NCBI RefSeq assembly: GCF_025917685.1
Contig: NZ_CP089518.1
Coordinates: 2,171,001-2,235,000, forward strand
Reading direction: 5' to 3'
DNA length: 64,000 nt
DNA from: Bacillus cereus
Lineage (GTDB): Bacteria; Bacillota; Bacilli; Bacillales; Bacillaceae_G
The position numbers were made by a program, and so were the translations under genes. The first letter of the stretch is position 1, and each line of letters opens with the position of its first letter. This document shows positions 44,675-50,719 of the stretch, in pieces. A model generated the notes under the pieces. The model saw only the letters and a list, made by a program, of their open reading frames with translations, had not been told where the DNA came from and made no database searches.

Positions 44675-44759
44675 GAAAAAAACAGAGATTTAGCATAATG
44701 CTATATTTCTGTTTTTTTATTTTCAATAGAAAAGGGAACTCATATAGAGTTCCCTTTTC
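44675..44759 (+). terminator. Two terminator hairpins after prsA
   Basis: First, an AAAAACAGA...TCTGTTTTT stem with an inner TAGCAT/ATGCTA pairing (44675-44718). Second, a perfect 12-bp stem AAAAGGGAACTC/GAGTTCCCTTTT (44730-44758). Confidence 0.8.
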
Positions 44760-45122
44760 GCGTTAGTGTGTGAGTTATAAATAGATAGTAAGACAATACA
44801 ATATTACATATAAATATTAAGAATTACAATGGGAAAATTTGTATGTAGATAAAAGGAATAAGCAATTTGATTCGCAAAATGTTGAAATGATAATGTTTTA
44901 GTTAATTAATTTGGTTAAATATAAACTAAATATATTTTTTGTGTTTTCTTAGAGAATGAATAGAAGACATAATTTAAAGAATGATACATACCATATTATC
45001 GGAGAGTAAATTGACTTTATACGAAATGAAATGTAGAACTTTTTATTGCAAAAAGTATTCTACATTATGATATGAATAATTTTAGATTTACTAGATTATT
45101 AAATTAATTTGGAGGAGAATAT
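44760..45122. other. AT-rich intergenic region
   Basis: No gene seen. A CATACCATA element near 44987, with AC 18 bp upstream, weakly resembles sigma-K and could serve the gene at 45123. Confidence 0.45.
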
Positions 45123-45344
45123 ATGAAAGTTATTTTTAAAAGAGAAGGCGGAGGGAAAATTTTCGAATCAGCTAATGAAAATATAAGTATTCTACTAGAT
45201 GTATTAAAAGAAACAAAAGGGATAAAGATTGGGATGATTGAGTATGAAGTATTAGAATATAAACTGGAATATTATCGGAATCCGAAAAAAACAGAAACAG
45301 AGAGAGAATTACATATTATTATGCAACCTAAACTTAATCAATAG
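45123..45344 (+). CDS. Small hypothetical protein
   Basis: A 73-residue protein, MKVIFKREGGGKIFESANENIS, charged, with alternating short strands and one helix, no cysteines. TTTGGAGGAG lies 7-8 bp before the ATG. Not recognised; the strong RBS is the main support. Confidence 0.65.
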   Translation: MKVIFKREGGGKIFESANENISILLDVLKETKGIKIGMIEYEVLEYKLEYYRNPKKTETERELHIIMQPKLNQ

Positions 45345-45433
45345 AGAAAGTAAAGTAATGAAATGATTAGTTTTGACATTGTTCGTCCTTACTGATTATT
45401 ACAGGATCAATGAAATGATTTGTCGAAATGTAT

Positions 45434-45476
45434 GAAACTTCTAAAGAATGTATTTTTTACATTCTTTAGAAGTTTC
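45434..45476. repeat. Perfect 19-bp inverted repeat
   Basis: The left arm GAAACTTCTAAAGAATGTA and its exact complement flank five T. It is not obviously attached to a gene end; the nearest upstream stop is 90 bp away. Confidence 0.75.
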
Positions 45477-45722
45477 GAAAGTTTTGTGAGTTTCGTCCAT
45501 AATAAAAGTATATGCTTATGTCGATGGATGGTGAATGAATAGTAAAACTAAAACTAAAACTTCTTTTATCTACGCAGGAAATGAATGTATAAATGAATAA
45601 ATGTATTTATGAAGTGCTTTGTTGAATAATATTGTAGGAATTAAATTTGAAAATAAATCATTTTGATGTAGCTGAAATTTGTATTCCAGAAAGAACGTTA
45701 GTTAGGATAGAAAAGTAGAAAT

Positions 45723-45760
45723 ATAAAAGCGACTCCACATTGGATGGAGTCGCTTTTATT
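45723..45760 (+). terminator. Orphan terminator
   Basis: The 15-bp stem ATAAAAGCGACTCCA/TGGAGTCGCTTTTAT follows a short open frame rather than a recognised gene. Confidence 0.75.
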
Positions 45761-45899
45761 GTTGCTACACGTATTCTATGATGCGATAGGAAGTGCAAAG
45801 AAAATTGATTGATAATAGGGAGTAATCAATGAGTATGAATAAACTTCATAGATTAAAGTTACATTTTGTTTGAAAAATTTACATGTTGCACTTTCGAAA

Positions 45900-45934
45900 G
45901 AACGTTCGTTCGTGTATAATAAGAACAAACGTTC
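45900..45934 (+). promoter_or_regulatory. LexA (DinR) boxes around the yolD promoter
   Basis: GAACAAACGTTC (45923-45934) matches GAACRNRYGTTC fully. GAACGTTCGTTC (45900-45911) is a near match. TATAAT (45915-45920) lies between them. This is 150 bp upstream of the yolD-like ATG. Confidence 0.7.
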
Positions 45935-46082
45935 TTTTGTAGTGGAGATTTATATAAATTCATAAATAGTTTTTAATTAGAAAGCTACGCTACATATTAA
46001 ATAAGAGATGGATAAAGTGTATTTAGAAGTGAAATTTCTATTTTGTGAATGGATAGATATAGAAAATTGAGGAGTAAAGAAA

Positions 46083-46418
46083 ATGAATTATGTAAAGATA
46101 CAGGAAACAAGAAGAGAGTGGGTTCCGTTTACAGTAATGTCGGAACAATTATTAAGTATGAAAAAAAATATTGGAGAGGAATTAAAAGTCCAAAGACCGC
46201 AAATAACGAATGAAGCGAAAGCAAGTATTTCAGATAAGTTATTAACTTCATTATTGTCTGAAGAAGAGATGCTAGTGACATATTTTGAAGAAGGATACAT
46301 ACTTACAAGTTATATGACAGTGGTTCATATAAATCCTATTCAACAAATTGTAAAATGTACAGATGCATTTTATAAAACGTATATATTTTCTGCAATGGAC
46401 ATAATTGATGTAACCTAA
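46083..46418 (+). CDS. YolD-like protein
   Basis: A 111-residue protein of the YolD-like family (REWVPFTVMSEQLLSMKKN, then EEMLVTYFEEGYILTSYMTVVHINPIQQIVKC). YolD-like genes normally precede a Y-family polymerase (UvrX/YqjW type) and are LexA-controlled. No polymerase gene follows here; a degenerate bcr1 repeat does. GAGGAGTAAAG precedes the ATG. SOS boxes upstream support damage induction. Confidence 0.82.
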   Translation: MNYVKIQETRREWVPFTVMSEQLLSMKKNIGEELKVQRPQITNEAKASISDKLLTSLLSEEEMLVTYFEEGYILTSYMTVVHINPIQQIVKCTDAFYKTYIFSAMDIIDVT

Positions 46419-46452
46419 AAGAAGCTGAATTTTGAAACTTAGCTTCCTTTAA

Positions 46453-46586
46453 TTTGTCCCGCTATTGGCGGGCAGTTAGATTCACACCTCAAAATTTGGC
46501 TGTACGTCAGGCTGCCTGCAAAAGCCCAATTGTTATGAGCTACTAGTCAATGGATAATGGGCAAAACCCTTACTATTTTTGAAGAG
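46453..46586 (+). repeat. Diverged bcr1-like element
   Basis: Begins TTTGTCCCGCTATTGGCGGG, then GGCAGTTAGA and CACCTCAAAATTTGGC, parallel to the copy at 55060. The terminal hairpin arms are degraded and the end is approximate. It starts 35 bp after the yolD-like stop. Confidence 0.65.
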
Positions 46587-46604
46587 GTGAAGAATTAAAT
46601 GAAA

Positions 46605-46631
46605 AAGCAGCTAGATGCAAACTAGCTGCTT
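46605..46631. terminator. Hairpin downstream of gerPF-type gene
   Basis: AAGCAGCTAG/CTAGCTGCTT, a 10-bp stem. No T-run on either strand, so the termination role is uncertain. Confidence 0.45.
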
Positions 46632-46750
46632 AGCCCCAGGGAAAGGGAGAAAAAGATTGGGTACTCAAAAAATCAACGATAGCTGTTTATCAGCCTGAGT
46701 ATAGTATAGACAAATTTTAAAATATTATACAAATCTGATTACAGATCTGG

Positions 46751-46966
46751 TTAGGCCGTACCAACTTGGTTTTGATCTGCTAAATCAGAATCAAATGTAT
46801 TAGTTGCGCTAACCCCACTAAAAGTGTTCACAACGAAACCAACGTTAGATGCGCCAGAGCCGTTATAAGCTTTTGTATTCTCTTTTGGAGAAACGTTGTA
46901 GAAATCACCTAAGTTGAAAGATCCGTTACTATTTTGTACAACTAAATTCCCAACAACTGAGGGCAT
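46751..46966 (-). CDS. GerPF/GerPA-type spore germination protein
   Basis: A 71-residue protein, MPSVVGNLVVQNSNGSFNLGDFYNVSPKENTKAYNGSGASN-type, matching the GerPA/GerPF family. These small coat-associated proteins let germinants through the coat and are made under sigma-K. The main gerP operon (gerPA-gerPF) is not here, so this is a stand-alone homologue. ATG 46966 follows AGGTAGGTG. A sigma-K-like promoter lies upstream (47001-47028). Confidence 0.85.
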   Translation of the reverse strand: MPSVVGNLVVQNSNGSFNLGDFYNVSPKENTKAYNGSGASNVGFVVNTFSGVSATNTFDSDLADQNQVGTA

Positions 46967-47000
46967 AATTTTCACCTACCTTATAAGTAATTGTTTGCAC

Positions 47001-47028
47001 TACTATATGAAGGTATAGTCTAATTGGT
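47001..47028 (-). promoter_or_regulatory. Sigma-K-like promoter of the gerPF-type gene
   Basis: On the minus strand AC (47028-47027), 17 bp, CATATAGTA (47009-47001), matching AC-N17-CATANNNTA; 35 bp before the ATG. Confidence 0.6.
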
Positions 47029-47178
47029 TCGTTTGACAAATATTGTGGGATAGGAAAACATTTGAAGCTTTATTTAATCAATTGGGCAAAAAGTATGTTA
47101 AAATTAATGAAGAGTTGAATTTTAAAAAGTATAAATTTTAATAATTAATATATACGGAATTAAAGGAGGCAAAATGTA

Positions 47179-47526
47179 ATGGATAATGTTATAAAAACAG
47201 TAGATTTAACAGATGCAGAATCAAGTAAACTTGTTGCTTTTATTTGTAGTAATGATGTTACATTGATCGAAAAAGCATTTTGTCCTAATGAAATAAAATT
47301 AAAGTTTAATGAAATAGCGATTTTATCTGCAATTAAAACAGCATATATTACGAAAGTATCTATAAGGAAAGAACTTGAAGCGATTTTTCACGATACAGGC
47401 GTTTTATTAGTGAAGCAAAATGTTGAAAGGAATAGTACACAATCTATAACAATGCATTTTGAACAATTTAAAAAGTTGCAAGAAGAGATTGAGAATTTAA
47501 ATGAAAGCGTGTTTAAGGCTACGTGA
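47179..47526 (+). CDS. Hypothetical protein
   Basis: A 115-residue soluble protein, VIKTVDLTDAESSKLVAFICSNDVT at the start and a helical FEQFKKLQEEIENLNESVF end. AAAGGAGG precedes the ATG. The family is not recognised. It is followed by a terminator at 47698 after 170 bp without a gene. Confidence 0.65.
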   Translation: MDNVIKTVDLTDAESSKLVAFICSNDVTLIEKAFCPNEIKLKFNEIAILSAIKTAYITKVSIRKELEAIFHDTGVLLVKQNVERNSTQSITMHFEQFKKLQEEIENLNESVFKAT

Positions 47527-47841
47527 AGATACTTGGATAAAGGTGGACCATGTTATGTTGAAAATGTGGATTGAAAAGCATGTGGATAAATCGAACCGTA
47601 AACATAAATATACTTTCATCATTGTGTAACCTATATTTATTGATATGAGAAATGTAGGAAAGAGCAGATACAATTTAAAAATAATAAAGATACAAACAAA
47701 AAGAGTAACTATAATGGTTACTCTTTTTGCTTGTAATATGTAATATCAAAAATACATCTAAAGTATGAAATGAATTGATACTTTAGTAAGAATTTGAATA
47801 AGAATAAAAAGAGTAATATTAATTGAAAGGAGGAGATGAAG
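47527..47841. other. Intergenic region before SDR gene
   Basis: Holds only the terminator at 47698-47730 (AAAAAGAGTAAC/GTTACTCTTTTT); no gene seen. Confidence 0.65.
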
Positions 47842-48549
47842 TTGGAGCGAAACGACATTGAAAAACTTGTAATTATTACTGGAGTAACGCAAGGGTTAGG
47901 ACGTGCATTGGTTGATAGGTTTCATGAATTGGGATGGAACATAGTAGGGTGTGGACGCTCAAAAAATAAAATTGAAGAGCTTAATAAATATTACGGTGCT
48001 TCACATGATTTTCAAACAATTGATGTTTCAAATCATCACCAAGTTAGTAAATGGGCAAGTTGTATTCTAAATAAGTATAGGGCTCCTGATATGTTAATAA
48101 ATAATGCATCGATTGTTAATCAAAACGCACCGTTATGGAAAGTTACCGCTCAAGAATTTGAAAGTGTAATGAGTGTAAATGTGAACGGGGTAGTAAATGT
48201 CATTAGGGCATTCGTCCCGGCGATGATAGCTAGAAAAGAAGGGATTATTATTAATATGAGCTCTAGTTGGGGAAGAGAAGGCGAGGCTGAACTTGCGCCA
48301 TATTGTGCTTCGAAGTTTGCTATTGAAGGTATCACGCAGTCTATGGCAATGGAACTGCCAAATGGCATGGCCGTAGTTGCTTTAGATCCAGGTGGAAGTA
48401 TTAGCACTCCAATGCTTCACTTATGTGCACCTCAATATGTAAAAGAATCTCCTACACCTGAAATGTGGTCACATAAAGCAATTCATTATATATTAAATAT
48501 ATCAATAGATAAAAACGGAGATTCATTGACATGTCCAGTATACATTTAA
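47842..48549 (+). CDS. Short-chain dehydrogenase/reductase
   Basis: A 235-residue classical SDR. NAD(P)-binding TGVTQGLGRALVDRF, NNAS in MLINNASIVNQ, catalytic Ser in INMSSSWGREG and YxxxK in PYCASKFAIEG, where the catalytic Tyr is replaced by Cys (CASK after PY). This shift could be an alignment effect (PYCASK, Tyr two residues before Ala) but deserves checking. TTG 47842 sits 8 bp after AAAGGAGG; ATG 47836 overlaps the RBS. Substrate unknown. Confidence 0.82.
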   Translation: MERNDIEKLVIITGVTQGLGRALVDRFHELGWNIVGCGRSKNKIEELNKYYGASHDFQTIDVSNHHQVSKWASCILNKYRAPDMLINNASIVNQNAPLWKVTAQEFESVMSVNVNGVVNVIRAFVPAMIARKEGIIINMSSSWGREGEAELAPYCASKFAIEGITQSMAMELPNGMAVVALDPGGSISTPMLHLCAPQYVKESPTPEMWSHKAIHYILNISIDKNGDSLTCPVYI

Positions 48550-48657
48550 TATTTAGATAGGTATTAAATGTAATATGCACATTTTTGAAGGACAAGCATA
48601 TATTGAAGTATGTAAAAAGCATTTGCAAATTAGACATTTATCGAGAAAGCCCTTGTC

Positions 48658-48687
48658 AAAAAGAGCGCCTGAAAGGTGCTCTTTTGT
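48658..48687 (+). terminator. Terminator of SDR gene
   Basis: AAAAAGAGCGCCT/AGGTGCTCTTTTG, one mismatched base pair, T-run in the right arm. Confidence 0.75.
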
Positions 48688-48798
48688 ATTATTAATACAT
48701 TATGTGATGCACAAAATTACATATAAAAAATAAAATAATGAATTAAAGGTGATGTTTGTTTCGAAAGTACTAGAAAATTTAAATATAGGTGATGCGAA

Positions 48799-49461
48799 AT
48801 GAACCTACGCGATTTAGAATTGACAGGGGCCTGGTTTCAAGTAGGAGGAAATCTTATAGCAGCAATTGGAACAACTAGAGGTTTTTCAGGAGAAGAAAAG
48901 ATTGAGTCGGATCTTGTTATTGTAGGGAGTTCATTACAAGCCCTCGGATATATATTACAAATCATAGCAACTATTGATGTGAAAGATGAAGATAAACGTG
49001 AGAAGCAAGAGGTAACTATAGATAACAAAAATAAAGCGCTAGCGAAAACGGGGATTGAGTTATTAGCTTTAGGTAATATTTCTAATGTAATAGGAACGTA
49101 TTTTAATCTCAATGAACAAATGAAAGAAAATGATTTTCTTATAATTACTGGAAATAGTTTGCAATCAATTGGCGCTTTTTTAGGGGTAGAAGTAGCATTG
49201 AATGAGATAAAGGGAATACAGTGGATTATTGTATTAGGGAATTCAATGCAAAGTTTAGGTGCGGGATTACAAGCATATCAGGGTATTCAAAATATATCAA
49301 AAGAAGAAAAGGGAAATGAAGACAGTAATATTGATAAAGAAGATCAACGTATAATAGGGCTAATAGGTATTTGGATTCAGGCAATAGGTACTGTAATTTC
49401 AGCAATTGGATTAACCGAAATAGTAGAGGAACAACGATTGGAATCTAAGAAAAGGCGATGA
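48799..49461 (+). CDS. Glycine-patterned repeat protein (DUF6944-like)
   Basis: A 220-residue protein built from at least five short repeats of an amphipathic/hydrophobic pattern: GAWFQVGGNLIAAIGTT, GSSLQALGYILQII, GIELLALGNISNVIGTYF, GNSLQSIGAFLG, GNSMQSLGAGLQA and GIWIQAIGTVISAIG. The G-x-x-x-Q-x-x-G spacing suggests packed glycine-zipper helices. It resembles the repetitive DUF6944-type family of Bacillus from memory. No signal peptide. Function unknown. Confidence 0.72.
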   Translation: MNLRDLELTGAWFQVGGNLIAAIGTTRGFSGEEKIESDLVIVGSSLQALGYILQIIATIDVKDEDKREKQEVTIDNKNKALAKTGIELLALGNISNVIGTYFNLNEQMKENDFLIITGNSLQSIGAFLGVEVALNEIKGIQWIIVLGNSMQSLGAGLQAYQGIQNISKEEKGNEDSNIDKEDQRIIGLIGIWIQAIGTVISAIGLTEIVEEQRLESKKRR

Positions 49462-49510
49462 AATACTCATTTCAATGAAGTATGGAGTATTTCAATTTTA
49501 GAAGTAGGAC
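49460..49510 (+). terminator. Terminator of repeat-protein gene
   Basis: GAAATACTC/GAGTATTTC overlaps the stop codon, followed by a short T-rich tract. Confidence 0.6.
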
Positions 49511-49758
49511 AAGATTGATGTGTTAATGCTTTTTGTAGGCTTTTTCTTATAGGCGTAGAATATACATATAAATGAACAAGTGAAAATAACTTGTTAACGT
49601 TAGTGAGACGCTCCTCATTTAGTTGTACTATTATATATGATTTTTGAAATGATGAGTTCTTATATATGTTTTTAGAAAAACTATGATTTTATAAGTTTGA
49701 AAATGTAGGATAAGGATAGGTAAGAATTGAAAAATAAACATTAAGGAGTTTTTCAGAC

Positions 49759-49965
49759 ATGATGTACTTATTAGCAATTCTACTTCCGCCGGTAGCTGTT
49801 TTATTTTGCGGAAAGCCGTTTCAAGCGATTATTAATTTCATTTTAACCTTAATTTTTTGGGTTCCAGGAGCGATACACGCAGTTCTTGTCGTACATGATA
49901 AAAAAGCCGACAGGCGACTTAAAAGACAAATTCAAGCGTACGATGAAATTAATAAAAGAAGATAG
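49759..49965 (+). CDS. PMP3/YqaE-family small membrane protein
   Basis: A 68-residue proteolipid of the Pmp3 family: two hydrophobic helices (YLLAILLPPVAVLFCG and AIINFILTLIFWVPGAIHAVLVV), then a basic tail. The PP and FWVPGAIHA elements are typical. Members are linked to membrane potential and salt or stress tolerance. AAGGAG precedes the start, with two adjacent ATGs. Confidence 0.88.
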   Translation: MMYLLAILLPPVAVLFCGKPFQAIINFILTLIFWVPGAIHAVLVVHDKKADRRLKRQIQAYDEINKRR

Positions 49966-49986
49966 AAGGTAAATTGCGAGTGAAAA

Positions 49987-50034
49987 CATACAAAAAAGAA
50001 AGGGAATTTGATTCGCCTTTCTTTTTTTGTATGC
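49987..50034. terminator. Bidirectional terminator between Pmp3-like and KTSC genes
   Basis: AAAAAAGAAAGG/CCTTTCTTTTTT with a 12-nt loop, extended by CATAC/GTATG. Confidence 0.85.
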
Positions 50035-50043
50035 CAATCAAGT

Positions 50044-50250
50044 TTAAATTTTAGTGTAGCGGTAAGAATTTTTAATATAGGTATTATGATAATAACTTTT
50101 AGAATGTGCGTTTAATAAACCGGTGTAAATGCTTTCTGGTACGTTAAAGAAATCATACATACCATTCTTTAGTTGAATACGTAAAATCATAGAAAAAGGA
50201 TTATAGCCAACAGCAACTATATTTTTTGAGATAACGGGAGAGAGCTTCAT
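50044..50250 (-). CDS. KTSC domain protein
   Basis: A 68-residue protein matching the KTSC domain: SPVISKNIVAVGYNPFSMILRIQLKNG, then VPESIYTGLLNAHSKSYYHNTYIKNSYRYT. The family's Ser (here HSKSYY) and the terminal Tyr pattern are conserved. Some KTSC domains are fused to lysyl-tRNA synthetase; free ones have no known role. ATG 50250 follows AAGGAGTTG. Confidence 0.82.
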   Translation of the reverse strand: MKLSPVISKNIVAVGYNPFSMILRIQLKNGMYDFFNVPESIYTGLLNAHSKSYYHNTYIKNSYRYTKI

Positions 50251-50719
50251 CAATACGCAACTCCTTATTTTTCATTTTAGATGGTTTCTTGTAGATAAGG
50301 GGATTGTCGTGTTGAAATCCTAATAATTAAAGAGGTATTATATTTATATGCAATATATCAAATGTTCTTTATACGTAATTATAAGGAAGTTCACACGAAG
50401 TACATATCGTTGTGCTATTTTTATTTCACCTTTGATTTATAAATAAGAAAATATTGACCATTTGAAAAAAAGGTATATTATGTATACGAGGTGTTAAAAA
50501 TTCACTTCTTACATTCTATGCTTTAAGGGGTAGCATTATTAGAAAAAATAGAAGTGAAAATAGTTTGTATAAGAAGTATTCTGAAATTTATAATCTGCGA
50601 ATTGGGAAAACATTGAATGCTCCAGGTCAATATACTTTCTTGACTAAATGTATTTGTGAAAGTGACCTCAATATTTTTAAGTAAATCAACGGGAGAATTG
50701 AAAGGCAGGAGAAAGTAAC
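50251..50719. other. Intergenic region upstream of the PBP gene
   Basis: A sigma-A promoter lies at 50454-50481. From about 50497 to 50688 one frame is open for about 62 codons without an ATG (RGSIIRKNRSENSLYKKYSE, ending SDLNIFK), which may be a remnant of a lost gene or chance. Confidence 0.5.
50454..50481 (+). promoter_or_regulatory. Sigma-A-like promoter upstream of PBP gene
   Basis: TTGACC (50454-50459), 16 bp, TATTAT (50476-50481), giving a leader of about 230 nt. Confidence 0.5.

Larger units (their letters stand above)
45345..46082. other. Intergenic region with hairpins, an orphan terminator and SOS boxes
   Basis: Contains a perfect 19-bp hairpin (45434-45476), a 23-residue open frame (45647-45718, MKINHFDVAEICIPERTL-like) followed by a terminator (45723-45760), and the LexA boxes ahead of yolD (45900-45934). 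Confidence 0.7.
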
